Assembly (NCBI RefSeq): GCF_000746525.1
Contig: NZ_CP009048.1
Coordinates: 5,531,501-5,595,500, forward strand
DNA length: 64,000 bases
Origin: Pseudomonas alkylphenolica
GTDB lineage: Bacteria; Pseudomonadota; Gammaproteobacteria; Pseudomonadales; Pseudomonadaceae
Direction: 5' to 3'
The translations under genes were made by a program, and so were the position numbers. This document shows, in pieces, positions 46,889 through 57,596 of the stretch. Under the pieces are notes generated by a model that was not told where the DNA came from, did no database searches, and was given only the letters and a program-made list of their open reading frames with translations. Within the stretch, counting starts at the first letter, position 1; each line of letters opens with the position of its first letter.

Positions 46889-47826
46889 GGGTGACCGGCC
46901 TCGCCATACACGGCTTTGAGGATGTCTTCGGCGCCTTGCTTGAGCAGGTCTTCGGCAACCTGGACGCCCAGGGCCTCAGCATCGCCACGCGGCGCACGGG
47001 CCTGAGCGGTCAGCAGCTTGCCACCGCTCGGTTCGCCGACCAGGCCTCGCAGCCACAGCTGGTCGCCCTCCAGCACGGCGTAACAGGCGATCGGCACCTG
47101 GCAGCCGCCATTGAGGTGCTTGTTCAGCGCTCGCTCGGCAGTCACGCGGTCAGCCGTGTCCTGATGGTGCAAAGGCGCCAGCAGCGCATGGATTTCGCGG
47201 TCGGCGCTACGGCATTCGATACCCACCGCGCCCTGGCCACCGGCAGGCAGGCTGTCATCGACACTGATGCCGGAGGTGATGCGATCTTCAAAGCCGAGAC
47301 GAATCAGGCCGGCGGCAGCGAGGATAATCGCGTCGTACTCGCCGGCGTCGAGCTTGGCCAGACGGGTGTTGACGTTGCCGCGCAGAAAACGGATCTCGAG
47401 GTCTGGGCGACGGCTCAGCAGCTGGGCCTGACGACGCAGGCTGGAGGTGCCGACGATACTGCCGGCAGGCAGCTCATCGAGGCTCTTGAAGGTATTGGAA
47501 ACAAAGGCGTCACGCGGGTCTTCGCGCTCACAGATGCAATACAGGCCCAGCCCCTCGGGGAAGTCCATCGGCACGTCTTTCATCGAGTGCACGGCGATGT
47601 CGGCCTGGTTTTCCAGCAACGCGGTTTCCAGTTCCTTGACGAACAGGCCCTTGCCACCGATCTTCGACAACGGCGAGTCGAGCAGCTTGTCGCCGCGACT
47701 GACCATAGGCACCAAGGTTACCAGCAGACCAGGGTGGGCCTGCTCCAGACGGGCTTTGACGTATTCGGCCTGCCACAGGGCAAGGGCACTTTTACGCGTG
47801 GCAATGCGGATTTCGCGAGTGGACAT
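46885..47826 (-). CDS. hemC: Hydroxymethylbilane synthase (porphobilinogen deaminase)
   Basis: A 313-residue enzyme linking four porphobilinogens. The dipyrromethane cofactor cysteine is Cys242 in LNGGCQVPI, the catalytic Asp84 is in HSMKDVP, and [18 protein letters not shown] and [10 protein letters not shown] are family signatures. It starts at ATG 47826, 118 bases after algR on the same strand. In P. aeruginosa algR and hemC can be co-transcribed; the gap here contains no clear terminator. Confidence 0.97.
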   Translation of the reverse strand: MSTREIRIATRKSALALWQAEYVKARLEQAHPGLLVTLVPMVSRGDKLLDSPLSKIGGKGLFVKELETALLENQADIAVHSMKDVPMDFPEGLGLYCICEREDPRDAFVSNTFKSLDELPAGSIVGTSSLRRQAQLLSRRPDLEIRFLRGNVNTRLAKLDAGEYDAIILAAAGLIRLGFEDRITSGISVDDSLPAGGQGAVGIECRSADREIHALLAPLHHQDTADRVTAERALNKHLNGGCQVPIACYAVLEGDQLWLRGLVGEPSGGKLLTAQARAPRGDAEALGVQVAEDLLKQGAEDILKAVYGEAGHP

Positions 47827-47944
47827 GGATCGATCCGTACAAAGATAGATGTAACGGATGATACCAGTTCATTCAGACCCGCTTGCAGATCTATGTCACA
47901 GGAGAAATTAACCATCCCTGGTAGGAATATTCTCCAATCCCGGC

Positions 47945-48691
47945 CTAGAGGTGCTGCATCATCTTGCGCACGCCCGCCACATGCCGGCGGCTGACAATCA
48001 GCGCATCGCCATTGAGGCCTTTGAGAAACAGCTGAAAATGCCCCAGCGGCGTGCGCTGCAAACGCTCGATGCGGTTGCGGGCCACCAGGGCATTGCGGTG
48101 AATACGTACAAAACGATCACCAAACTCGTCTTCCAGTGCCTTGAGTGGCTCATCCAGGAGCACTTCGCCGGATTCATGGCGCAAGGTCACGTACTTGTGG
48201 TCGGCGATAAAATAAATCACCTGGTCCAGGGGAATCAGCTCGATGCCTTTGCGGGTCCGCGCGCTGATATGGCTGCGCGGGCCACTGCCGCTCTCGGCTG
48301 CCGGACGCGTCAGCGCCGCCAGCTGCACCCGGCTGGGGCGCTCGGCCTTGCGCAACGCCTCACGCAAGGCATCGGCGGTCACCGGCTTGAGCACATAACC
48401 AAGCGTGCTCTCCTTGAAGGATTCTACGGTGAATTCGCCATCCGCCGCACAGAACACCACGGCAGGCGGAGCTTCGCGCTCACACAAGCGGGCAGCGACC
48501 TGGAGACCATCCAGACCCGGCATGCGGATGTCGAGCAGGACCACCTCGGGTTTGAGGCTGTCAATAAGGGCCAGAGCCTCTTCGCCATTGGTGGCGCTGG
48601 GCTCCAGCACTGTATAGCCCCCCAGTTCGCCAAGCAGTCGGCTCAGGCGTTCCCGGGCTTGGGGTTCGTCATCAACGATCAGGACATTCAT
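47945..48691 (-). CDS. algR: LytTR response regulator AlgR
   Basis: A 248-residue regulator, equal in length to P. aeruginosa AlgR. The receiver domain has Asp7/Asp8 (IVDDEPQ) and the phosphoacceptor Asp54 (VVLLDIRMPGLDGL); Lys102-type region reads GYVLKPV. The C-terminal LytTR DNA-binding domain includes LDQVIYFIADHKYVTLRHES and FVRIHRNALVARNRIERL. I chose ATG 48691 over an upstream frame. The gene for the partner kinase FimS/AlgZ, which in P. aeruginosa lies immediately upstream, is missing. AlgR controls alginate, type IV pili and virulence genes in that species. Confidence 0.95.
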   Translation of the reverse strand: MNVLIVDDEPQARERLSRLLGELGGYTVLEPSATNGEEALALIDSLKPEVVLLDIRMPGLDGLQVAARLCEREAPPAVVFCAADGEFTVESFKESTLGYVLKPVTADALREALRKAERPSRVQLAALTRPAAESGSGPRSHISARTRKGIELIPLDQVIYFIADHKYVTLRHESGEVLLDEPLKALEDEFGDRFVRIHRNALVARNRIERLQRTPLGHFQLFLKGLNGDALIVSRRHVAGVRKMMQHL

Positions 48692-49014
48692 ATTGCGCTG
48701 GATTCCTGCGTGAGTCTCGCACAAGGGTAGCGTAGACGGGTGAGGTGACGACCGTCACGGCGATCCACGCTCAGACTCGCACGATGGCTAAAGATTCACT
48801 GGTTCAGCATGAAACATGCCGAGCCTCTGTCCAACTGTAGACGGTTGCCGGAACGCTGCCGTTCATTCGATAAATATCCTGTTGCGAACGCCCTGTCGCC
48901 TGCCTTTACCGCGACATAATCACGCATTTGCCCCGACCGCCGTCCTGCGGCACGCGCCTCAACCCTGTTATCATCGACGCCACTTTTCCGTTCACGCCTT
49001 CAACGAGTGAATCC
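48692..49014. other. Intergenic region between divergent algR and argH, no gene seen
   Basis: These 323 bases hold the divergent promoters of algR and argH. I found no open frame of meaningful size and no remnant of fimS/algZ on either strand. Confidence 0.7.
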
Positions 49015-50409
<1,395 letters not shown>

Positions 50410-50419
50410 GCCCTGCGCA

Positions 50420-50449
50420 CAGGCTCGCCGGCATCCTGCCGCGAGCCTG
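50420..50449. terminator. Hairpin between convergent argH and the GST gene
   Basis: CAGGCTCG and CGAGCCTG pair around an inner stem, 10 bases after the argH stop. Without a U-run it is a weak candidate that could serve both convergent genes. Confidence 0.45.
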
Positions 50450-50461
50450 CTGCATCCACTG

Positions 50462-51124
50462 TCAGCGCTTGCCGCCGCGCACCATTTCAAGGAACGCAGG
50501 CATCTGCGCCTCCTTGTCAGCCGCGATTTTCTGCACATTCGGATTGTTCTTGAAACGTTCAAGCAGCTCGCGTGCTTGCGGGAAGTCTTCCAGCACATCG
50601 ATACCGAAGATCTTTTTGCCCACCGCATAAGCCAGATCGACGCTGAAGCAGAACATCACGTCGGCGATGGTCAGGCTGTCGCCAGCGACATACGGGCTGA
50701 ATTTGCCGTTGCGCTTGAGGGTGGCAATACCTGCCAGCAGCTCGGCTTTGGCCTTGTCCTTGATGGCCGGGTCGACCTGGGCGCCGAAGAAGGCTTCGGG
50801 GTAGCAGGCGCGGGCAGGCAACTCGATGTACAGCTCGATCTCCTTGGCCAGTTCGTGCACCTTGGCCTGAGCGAAAACCCCTTCAGGCAACAGCGCCTTA
50901 CCCGCCTGGGTCCGCTCGATGTAATCGAGGATCAGGTTGGTTTCACTGAGAAAACCGTGCTCGGTCTCCAGCGTCGGCACCTTGCCGCGCGGGCTTTTCT
51001 GCAGTGCTTCGGGGCTCTGGCCGCCGAAAAACGGCACTTCTTCAAACGGTACACCCTTTTCCAGCAGCGCCAGCTTGACCATGTTGTAGTAGTTGCTGAC
51101 GGCAAATCCATAAAGCTTAAGCAT
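50462..51124 (-). CDS. Glutathione S-transferase family protein
   Basis: A 220-residue soluble protein. The N-terminal thioredoxin-like domain has LYGFAVSNYYNMVKLALLEK (catalytic Ser/Tyr region) and the cis-proline plus glutathione-binding motif GKVPTLETEHGFLSETNLIL. The all-helical C-terminal domain has SLTIADVMFCFSVD. It belongs to the beta/theta-like bacterial GSTs; the electrophile is unknown. ATG 51124 is the natural start. The gene is convergent with argH and divergent from the small conserved gene at 51271. Confidence 0.88.
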   Translation of the reverse strand: MLKLYGFAVSNYYNMVKLALLEKGVPFEEVPFFGGQSPEALQKSPRGKVPTLETEHGFLSETNLILDYIERTQAGKALLPEGVFAQAKVHELAKEIELYIELPARACYPEAFFGAQVDPAIKDKAKAELLAGIATLKRNGKFSPYVAGDSLTIADVMFCFSVDLAYAVGKKIFGIDVLEDFPQARELLERFKNNPNVQKIAADKEAQMPAFLEMVRGGKR

Positions 51125-51270
51125 GAAAACAGCCTCCAGGCCGTAAAGGGGTTGGCCGGATTGTTATAGACCCATGACCGGGTACTGACCAGCATCATGG
51201 AGATTGTCGATAGCCGGGCATTGACGCTTGGCTCATGGCAAACTGGGTGCCCCTTCAGAGGAGATCGCCC

Positions 51271-51555
51271 ATGAGCGAGCCAACCGACATCGACAGCGAC
51301 GAAGAAGAGTTCGCCGAGTCGACCCTGATCGAAGCGATCGAGAACCAGATTGAAAGCGACAACCCGCCAGCGGCCAAAGCCACGTTCAACAAGCTGACCC
51401 TGGTGGGTTACGAGCGCGAAGACATCCTCAACCTCATGGCCCATGTGCTGGCCCACGAGATTGACGCGATGCTCGAAGAAGACCGTGCGTTCAACACCGA
51501 ATGGTATGAAACCGCTTTGCGCGCCCTGCCCGAGCTGCCGCCGGAAAAGGACTGA
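51271..51555 (+). CDS. Conserved acidic small protein, function unknown
   Basis: A 94-residue acidic helical protein (SEPTDIDSDEEEFAESTLIE, ending LRALPELPPEKD). The ATG 51271 has AGAGGAGA at good distance, which decides this start over an upstream frame. No membrane segment, metal site or known motif is visible. It lies 84 bases before another small conserved gene. The protein looks like a Pseudomonas-lineage hypothetical; I assign no function. Confidence 0.72.
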   Translation: MSEPTDIDSDEEEFAESTLIEAIENQIESDNPPAAKATFNKLTLVGYEREDILNLMAHVLAHEIDAMLEEDRAFNTEWYETALRALPELPPEKD

Positions 51556-51639
51556 AGCAAAGCAGGATTTCCCTGACTACACTGCAAAACTAGGCACCGG
51601 CGACGGTGCTGCCCTCCTTGTCTGGAAGTCGGAGTCTCT

Positions 51640-51885
51640 ATGTCGTTTACCCCCGAACTGATCGCCGAGCTGGAAGTCCTTGCCCTGTTCAACCTGGATA
51701 GCAGCCAGGAAGGCATCAAGGTCCATAACACTGCCTCCAAAGAACTCATCGCTGCAGCTCAACGCCTGTACGACAAGCAACTGACCGACCAGCCTGATGG
51801 CGGTTATCTGACCAGTCTGGGGCATGACGCTGCCGAGCACGCGCAGCAGCTGCTGACCATCCTGAACGTCGCCCAGCCTGCCTGA
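51640..51885 (+). CDS. TIGR02647 family small protein
   Basis: An 81-residue protein, MSFTPELIAELEVLALFNLD then QEGIKVHNTASKELIAAAQR, matching the TIGR02647 group of short conserved proteins found in pseudomonads and relatives. It is helical and soluble with no catalytic motif. GGAG lies 8-9 bases upstream of the ATG. It ends 12 bases before a REP pair. Function unknown. Confidence 0.82.
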   Translation: MSFTPELIAELEVLALFNLDSSQEGIKVHNTASKELIAAAQRLYDKQLTDQPDGGYLTSLGHDAAEHAQQLLTILNVAQPA

Positions 51886-51896
51886 GAACAATGATC

Positions 51897-51961
51897 ATCG
51901 CGGGGCAAGCCCGCTCCTACAGGGTTAATCACCACCTGTGGGAGCGGGCTTGCCCCGCGAT
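51897..51961. repeat. Paired REP element (inward orientation) between a TIGR02647 gene and cyaA
   Basis: ATCGCGGGGCAAGCCCGCTC (left, 51897-51920 with its CTAC end) and the complementary right copy 51938-51961 form an inverted pair with a 17-base spacer. One base differs between arms (CTAC against CCAC). Confidence 0.92.
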
Positions 51962-52048
51962 GCATTGAGCGCTAATAAAATGGCGTCAAAATTAAATTAA
52001 CACTTAAACTCGCCACAGCTTCCCCCAGACGGCCGGTTGTAGCCCGCG

Positions 52049-54895
52049 ATGAACCACCCCCACGAAATCCGCCCCGACCTTGATCAGGGCATTGACCGCA
52101 AGGTGCTCAGCCAGCTGCGCCAACGCTTCCTGACGCTCAATCGGGGGCGCCTGGAGCGTGCCATGGACGGACTGTCGAGCCGTCAACAGCAGGTCATGAC
52201 CCTGCTGCCGCTGTTCTTCCACGTCAATCATCCGCTGTTGCCCGGCTATGTGTCCGGCGCTACACCGGCGGGGGTCGCCAATTTCGAACCCGATGCCCAG
52301 CTGTTGGCCGAAGCCCAGCGCCTGACCCGTTCGTTCGCCTACAAGGCGCGCCGCGGCAACCCGCCCCAGCCGATCCACGGCCTGTTCCTGATGGGCAGCC
52401 TGGGCACCCTGGCCCAGGCCGAGCAGAGCGACATGGACGTCTGGGTCTGCCACGCCGCCGACCTCAATGACAGCGAACGGGAGGAGCTGCGCAAAAAGTG
52501 CCAGCTCCTGGAGAGCTGGGCCGCCAGTCAGGGTGCCGAAGCCCACCTGTTCCTGATCGAGCCGGAGAGCTTCGCCAAAGGCGAACGCGACGGCAAACTG
52601 AGCTCCGATGACTGCGGTACCACCCAACACTACCTGCTGCTCGACGAGTTTTACCGCACCGCCATCTGGCTCGCCGGACGTACTCCTTTGTGGTGGCTGG
52701 TGCCGGTCTACGAAGAACCGCGCTACCACCGCTACATCGAAACCCTGCTGTCCAAGCGCTTCGTGCGCGCCGAGGAGCACCTCGACCTCGGCCATCTGGC
52801 GCATATCCCGCCCGGCGAGTTCGTCGGCGCCGGGCTCTGGCAACTGTTCAAGGGCATCGAGTCGCCATACAAGTCGGTGCTCAAGCTGCTGCTGACCGAG
52901 GTCTATGCCAGCGAACACCCGCAGGTGCAGTGCCTGAGCCTGCAGTTCAAACAGGCAGTGTTCGCCAATCGCCTCGACCTCGACGAGCTCGACCCGTACA
53001 TGATGGTTTACCGGCGCATCGAGCAGTATCTGCTAGGGCGCGGCGAACGCCAGCGCCTGGAGCTGGTGCGCCGCAGCCTGTACCTGAAAGTGAACAAGAA
53101 ACTCAGTGGCCTGGCCCGCCAACGCAGCGCCAGCTGGCAACGCGACCTGCTGCAACGGCTGAGCCAGGAATGGGGCTGGGACGAACGCCAGCTGTCCCTG
53201 CTCGACAGCCGCAGCCAGTGGAAGGTGCGCCAGGTCGAGGTCGAGCGCCGCGAGCTGGTGGCCGAGCTCAACTACAGCTACCGCTTCCTGTGCCAGTTCG
53301 CCCGTGGCCAGAACGCCAGCAGCCGCATCGACCAACGCGACCTCAGCGTCCTTGGCCGACGCCTGTATGCAGCCTTCGAACGCCGCGCCGGCAAAGTCGA
53401 ATTCATCAACCCGGGAATCGCCCCGGACCTCGCCGAAGACACCCTGACCCTGGTCCAGTCGCCCAACCGCAAAGAGCCCGGGCAACTCCACTGGGGCCTG
53501 TACAACGGCAATCTTGGCGTGCACGAGTGGGAGCATTTCGCCCCGATCAAACGCTGCCGCGAATTGCTTGAGCTGCTGACCTGGGCCCACCGCAACGGCG
53601 TGATCGACAGCAGCACGCGCCTGGCCTTGCACCCGGGTAGCAGCGACCTGAGCGAGTACGAGCTGTTCAACCTGCTCGGCAGCCTGCAACAGAGCGTCGC
53701 CCTGCCCTTGCCGGCGGTCAGCGAACAACGCCTGCTGCAGCCAAGCGAGGCTGACGAAATTCTCTTGCTGGTCAACGTCGGCGTCGATCCGCTGCGTCAC
53801 CATCGCGACCTGAACATCCTGATGACCACCGAGCGCACCGACTCGCTGAGCTATGCCGGGGTGCGCGAGAACCTGGTGCTGACCCTGGACCAGGTCACCC
53901 TCAACAGCTGGAACGAGGTCCAGGTACACCGCTACGACGGCGAACATGCCTTGCTACGCTGCCTGCGAGATTACCTCGGCAATCTCGGCACCACCCACCT
54001 GCCCAGATTGCGCGTACGTTGCTTCTGCCATAACCGCGCCCAGGCTATAGCCCAGCGGGTAGAGGAAGTATTCACCAGCGCTCAGACGCTGCTGGCGCAG
54101 AACCTCAACCATCGCTATCTGCTGCAAGTCCAGCAGCACACTCATGTACTGGAGTTGCAGGCCGGGGCGGTGAACCTGGTCACGCTTGACGATCAGCACG
54201 CCGTGCTGCGTTACCTCAGCGAAGAGCGCAGCGACTACAGCCCGCTGCACCTGGACGCCAACGCCCTGCAGGAGCTGGACCTGGCCCAGATCCTGCCCTT
54301 GGGCCAGCCGCAGTGCATCCAGCTGTTCTACCGGGTGCAAGATGCCTGGGCGGATGTCTATGTACTGGATGAGCACAACGCGCTATGGCAACAACGCCTG
54401 CCGTTTCATGATGAAAACAGCCTGTTGCTGCCGCTGCAGCGCTTCCTGCAGTCGATCGTGTTTCGCCGCGAAGCCCGCCTGCCGCTGGACAGCCTGCAGG
54501 CCCAGGGCTCGCTGGATATTCTTTATTACCAGTTGTTGCCATCAGGCACTGGCAAGGTCCGTCAGGTGGAAACGCGGCAGGTTACGATCACCGCCATCGA
54601 CACGCCCTATTACGAAGTGCAGGCGATTCTGCAGGCAGGCGCCAGCGATGACGTGCAGGTCACCTTGTACTGCAATCAGCGGGAGTTTTCCGAGCTTGAA
54701 CATGGCGACCAGCTGTATGCCGTGGTCGCCCGCGAAATCATCGGGCAGCGCCGCGAGACCGAGCGCTACCGTTGCTACATCACCGACCTGGACCTATCCG
54801 GCTTGCTCGCCGACGGTCTGGGTTCGAGCATTCTCTACCTGCGCTACAAAGGCGAGCTGGAGCGGGCGCTCAACGAAGCCCTGGCGCAGGCATAA
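52049..54895 (+). CDS. cyaA: Class I adenylate cyclase
   Basis: A 948-residue cytosolic enzyme making cyclic AMP. The N-terminal catalytic domain has the nucleotidyl-transferase-like motif GSLGTLAQAEQSDMDVWVC with Gly116-Ser117 and the two metal aspartates 128 and 130. The large C-terminal half is the regulatory domain, full length here. It is a single gene of the same type as E. coli cyaA, with cyaY, dapF and xerC nearby as in enterics. ATG 52049 follows a short gap after the REP pair. Confidence 0.95.
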   Translation: MNHPHEIRPDLDQGIDRKVLSQLRQRFLTLNRGRLERAMDGLSSRQQQVMTLLPLFFHVNHPLLPGYVSGATPAGVANFEPDAQLLAEAQRLTRSFAYKARRGNPPQPIHGLFLMGSLGTLAQAEQSDMDVWVCHAADLNDSEREELRKKCQLLESWAASQGAEAHLFLIEPESFAKGERDGKLSSDDCGTTQHYLLLDEFYRTAIWLAGRTPLWWLVPVYEEPRYHRYIETLLSKRFVRAEEHLDLGHLAHIPPGEFVGAGLWQLFKGIESPYKSVLKLLLTEVYASEHPQVQCLSLQFKQAVFANRLDLDELDPYMMVYRRIEQYLLGRGERQRLELVRRSLYLKVNKKLSGLARQRSASWQRDLLQRLSQEWGWDERQLSLLDSRSQWKVRQVEVERRELVAELNYSYRFLCQFARGQNASSRIDQRDLSVLGRRLYAAFERRAGKVEFINPGIAPDLAEDTLTLVQSPNRKEPGQLHWGLYNGNLGVHEWEHFAPIKRCRELLELLTWAHRNGVIDSSTRLALHPGSSDLSEYELFNLLGSLQQSVALPLPAVSEQRLLQPSEADEILLLVNVGVDPLRHHRDLNILMTTERTDSLSYAGVRENLVLTLDQVTLNSWNEVQVHRYDGEHALLRCLRDYLGNLGTTHLPRLRVRCFCHNRAQAIAQRVEEVFTSAQTLLAQNLNHRYLLQVQQHTHVLELQAGAVNLVTLDDQHAVLRYLSEERSDYSPLHLDANALQELDLAQILPLGQPQCIQLFYRVQDAWADVYVLDEHNALWQQRLPFHDENSLLLPLQRFLQSIVFRREARLPLDSLQAQGSLDILYYQLLPSGTGKVRQVETRQVTITAIDTPYYEVQAILQAGASDDVQVTLYCNQREFSELEHGDQLYAVVAREIIGQRRETERYRCYITDLDLSGLLADGLGSSILYLRYKGELERALNEALAQA

Positions 54896-54898
54896 GGC

Positions 54899-55318
54899 TC
54901 AGAGGTCGAAGTCGCCCGCGGCTTCTGGCTGATACTCGACCGCCAGCAGCTCAAGCTTCAGAGTCTTGCCGCCCGGGAGTGACCAATCAATTTTGGCGCC
55001 CACCGAAAGGCCCAGCAGCGCGCTGCCAACCGGCGCGAGGATAGAGATCTTGCCCTCGTCGGCATTGGCATCCTTCGGATAGACCAGAGTCAGGTGGTAG
55101 TCCTTGCCGCTGGCTTCTTCGCGGCAATGAACCCGGGAGTTCATGGTCACGACACCGGCCGGAACTTCCTCGTGACCGACCTGCTCGGCGCGGTCCAGCT
55201 CGTCCTGCAAGGCGAGCACACCCGGAGAGTCCTGCATCTTCTCATCGAGGCTGTCGATCAGACGCTCGAGACGCTGAACGTCCAATCGGGTGACGATAAT
55301 GGAAGGCTTGGTGCTCAT
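54899..55318 (-). CDS. rnk: Nucleoside diphosphate kinase regulator Rnk (GreA-like)
   Basis: A 139-residue protein with an N-terminal coiled coil (ITRLDVQRLERLIDSLDEKM-like, residues 8-50) and a C-terminal FKBP-like GreA/GreB domain (VYPKDANADEGKISILAPVG, then SALLGLSVGAKIDW). Rnk binds RNA polymerase near the Gre site and was first described as a regulator of nucleoside diphosphate kinase and alginate in P. aeruginosa. ATG 55318 is the family start; GGAG is 12 bases upstream, rather far. It ends three bases from cyaA. Confidence 0.92.
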   Translation of the reverse strand: MSTKPSIIVTRLDVQRLERLIDSLDEKMQDSPGVLALQDELDRAEQVGHEEVPAGVVTMNSRVHCREEASGKDYHLTLVYPKDANADEGKISILAPVGSALLGLSVGAKIDWSLPGGKTLKLELLAVEYQPEAAGDFDL

Positions 55319-55353
55319 GATCCAGTCAGACTCCTTTTTTTGAACGATATAAA

Positions 55354-55385
55354 GCAAAACCCCGCCCAAGGGCGGGGTTTGCAGG
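55354..55385 (-). terminator. Intrinsic terminator after the DUF1289 gene
   Basis: An 11-base-pair stem AAACCCCGCCC / GGGCGGGGTTT with a two-base loop; on the minus strand it is followed by TTGCTTTATA. It separates the cyaY-DUF1289 unit from rnk. Confidence 0.85.
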
Positions 55386-55451
55386 AATTCGGCACAGCCG
55401 AAACAAGCTCGACACTACCACAGCCAAGTAAATACACAATACCCGCAGGGT

Positions 55452-55673
55452 TTAGGCCGATCCTGTCAGTTGCCGACGCGCCCAGGCTTCCTCGCAGATC
55501 TGCCGGCGACGCTGGTCATCGGCGGATCGCCACTGACGAATATCTTCGACATGGCGAAAGCAGCCAATGCAGACCTTGTGCTCATCCAGCCGGCAGGTGC
55601 TGATGCAAGGCGACGGCACCGCCGGGCTGACATTGCTGTAGAGCGGCTTGGCCGGCTTTGGCGCGTTGCTCAT
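55452..55673 (-). CDS. DUF1289 domain protein
   Basis: A 73-residue protein with the DUF1289 zinc-ribbon-like pattern: SPCISTCRLDEHKVCIGCFR carries Cys23, Cys27, Cys35 and Cys38, followed by EDIRQW. The four cysteines suggest a metal site. I chose ATG 55673 because it abuts the cyaY stop (a single base between genes), which indicates coupling; a longer frame inside cyaY is a shadow. Function unknown; proximity to CyaY (iron) is suggestive only. Confidence 0.85.
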   Translation of the reverse strand: MSNAPKPAKPLYSNVSPAVPSPCISTCRLDEHKVCIGCFRHVEDIRQWRSADDQRRRQICEEAWARRQLTGSA

Positions 55674-55674
55674 C

Positions 55675-56007
55675 TCAGATCTCTTCGAAGTCGAGCTTTT
55701 CGCCGACCCGCTCCCAGACGATGCGCTCAAGCATCTCGCCCAGCAACTCTTCGGTTTTTTCGCAGGTCCACTTGCCGCTCTGCTCGTCATAGTCGAAGTG
55801 GAAACCACCGGACTTGTCGGCCAGCCACAGCTGACGCAGCGGCTCCTGGCGGCTGAAGATCAGCTGGGCGCCGTCTTCGAACTTGATGGTCAGGATCCCT
55901 GCCGAGTTCTCCATGTCCAGATCCAGATCAGCTTCGTCGAACAGGTCTTCCAGGGCCTGTTGGGTCGCGTCGACCAGGTCGTGAAAACGCGCTTCGGTCA
56001 AACTCAT
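55675..56007 (-). CDS. cyaY: Frataxin homologue CyaY
   Basis: A 110-residue iron-binding regulator of Fe-S cluster assembly that interacts with IscS. The acidic helix TQQALEDLFDEADLDLDMEN and the beta-sheet segment LTIKFEDGAQLIFSRQEPLR with QLWLADKSGGFHFDY are characteristic. I chose ATG 56007 with GAGG eight bases upstream. It is divergent from lptM-lysA, as in E. coli cyaY/yifL. Confidence 0.94.
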   Translation of the reverse strand: MSLTEARFHDLVDATQQALEDLFDEADLDLDMENSAGILTIKFEDGAQLIFSRQEPLRQLWLADKSGGFHFDYDEQSGKWTCEKTEELLGEMLERIVWERVGEKLDFEEI

Positions 56008-56197
56008 TGCAAGAACCTCAAAAATGTCTGCACACACGCAAGCCGGGCAAGATACGAGCGCGGCGCGCCGAATGCAAAGGATAACGCCCGCCGCCTCCCC
56101 CGGCAGCCCCCGCCCGACGGCGGGCCGCCCGCATAGGCAAGGCGGCAGGTGCTCGGTATACTCGGGCGCAATACTGCTTATTACAAAGGATTACGCC

Positions 56198-56335
56198 ATG
56201 AAGCGCCTGATCTCCACCCTCGCGGCGCTCGTCGCGGTTGCCTGCCTCGTTTCCGCCTGCGGCCAGAAGGGCCCGCTGTACCTGCCAGAAGACGGCAAAG
56301 ACGGTCAAAAGTCGCAATCGCACAAGCACCAGTAA
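56198..56335 (+). CDS. lptM: Small lipoprotein LptM (LppL/YifL-like)
   Basis: A 45-residue lipoprotein. The signal peptide MKRLISTLAALVAVACLVSA ends in the lipobox VSAC, with the acylated cysteine at residue 21, followed by the LptM core GQKGPLYLP. LptM stabilises native disulfide pairing of the LptDE lipopolysaccharide translocon in E. coli; the conserved core suggests the same here. AAGGA lies seven to ten bases before ATG 56198. It leads the lysA-dapF-xerC operon with a nine-base gap to lysA. Confidence 0.92.
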   Translation: MKRLISTLAALVAVACLVSACGQKGPLYLPEDGKDGQKSQSHKHQ

Positions 56336-56344
56336 GGGTAACCC

Positions 56345-57592
56345 ATGGACGCTTTCAACTACCGCGACGGTCAACTGTTCGCGGAAGGCGTGGCCCTGTC
56401 GGCCATCGCCGAACGTTTCGGCACACCAACCTACGTCTACTCGCGTGCCCACATCGAGGCCCAGTACCGTAGCTATGCCGACGCTTTGCAGGGTGTTTCG
56501 CACCTGGTGTGCTTTGCCGTCAAAGCCAACTCCAACCTCGGTGTGCTGAACCTGCTGGCCCGTCTGGGTGCAGGTTTCGACATCGTTTCCGGCGGTGAGC
56601 TGGAGCGTGTCCTGGCCGCCGGTGGCCGCGCCGATCGCGTGGTTTTCTCCGGTGTCGGCAAGACCCGTGAAGACATGCGTCGCGCCCTGGAAGTCGGCGT
56701 GCACTGCTTCAACGTCGAGTCCACCGACGAGCTGGAACGCCTGCAAGTGGTTGCCGCCGAGATGGGCCTGCGCGCGCCGATTTCGCTGCGGGTCAACCCG
56801 GACGTCGATGCTGGCACCCACCCGTACATCTCCACGGGTCTGAAAGAAAACAAGTTCGGTATCGCCATCGCCGATGCCGAAGAGGTGTACATTCGCGCCG
56901 CCCAGTTGCCTAACCTGGAAGTGGTCGGTGTCGACTGCCACATCGGCTCGCAACTGACCACGCTGGAACCCTTCCTCGACGCCCTCGACCGCCTGCTGGC
57001 GCTGATCGACCGCCTCAGCGACTGCGGTATCCACCTGCGTCACCTGGATCTGGGTGGCGGTGTTGGCGTGCGTTACCGTGACGAAGAGCCGCCGTTGGCC
57101 GGCGACTACATCAAAGCCATCCGCGAACGCCTCGGCGAGCGCGACCTGGCCCTGGTGTTCGAACCGGGCCGCTACATCGTGGCCAACGCTGGCGTCCTGC
57201 TGACCCGCGTCGAATACCTCAAGCACACCGAACACAAAGACTTCGCCATCGTTGATGCGGCCATGAACGACCTGATTCGCCCAGCCCTGTACCAGGCCTG
57301 GATGAACGTCACCGCGGTGCAGCCGCGCGCAGGCGAAGGGCGCACCTACGACGTGGTCGGACCGATCTGCGAAACCGGCGATTTCCTGGCCAAGGAGCGT
57401 ACGCTCAATCTGGCCGAAGGCGATCTGCTGGCGGTGCATTCGGCGGGCGCCTATGGTTTTGTCATGAGTTCGAACTACAACACCCGTGGGCGCTGCGCCG
57501 AGGTCCTGGTCGATGGCGACCAGGCGTTCGAAGTACGCCGCCGGGAAACCGTAGCCGAGTTGTTCGCCGGCGAAAGCCTGCTGCCGGAGTAA
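56345..57592 (+). CDS. lysA: Diaminopimelate decarboxylase
   Basis: A 415-residue PLP enzyme that turns meso-diaminopimelate into lysine. The PLP lysine is Lys60 in [14 protein letters not shown]. The glycine-rich [12 protein letters not shown] and the C-terminal [14 protein letters not shown] are family signatures, and [11 protein letters not shown] binds the phosphate. Length is normal. It is nine bases after lptM and four bases before dapF, in the operon lptM-lysA-dapF. Confidence 0.97.
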   Translation: MDAFNYRDGQLFAEGVALSAIAERFGTPTYVYSRAHIEAQYRSYADALQGVSHLVCFAVKANSNLGVLNLLARLGAGFDIVSGGELERVLAAGGRADRVVFSGVGKTREDMRRALEVGVHCFNVESTDELERLQVVAAEMGLRAPISLRVNPDVDAGTHPYISTGLKENKFGIAIADAEEVYIRAAQLPNLEVVGVDCHIGSQLTTLEPFLDALDRLLALIDRLSDCGIHLRHLDLGGGVGVRYRDEEPPLAGDYIKAIRERLGERDLALVFEPGRYIVANAGVLLTRVEYLKHTEHKDFAIVDAAMNDLIRPALYQAWMNVTAVQPRAGEGRTYDVVGPICETGDFLAKERTLNLAEGDLLAVHSAGAYGFVMSSNYNTRGRCAEVLVDGDQAFEVRRRETVAELFAGESLLPE

Positions 57593-57596
57593 ACCC

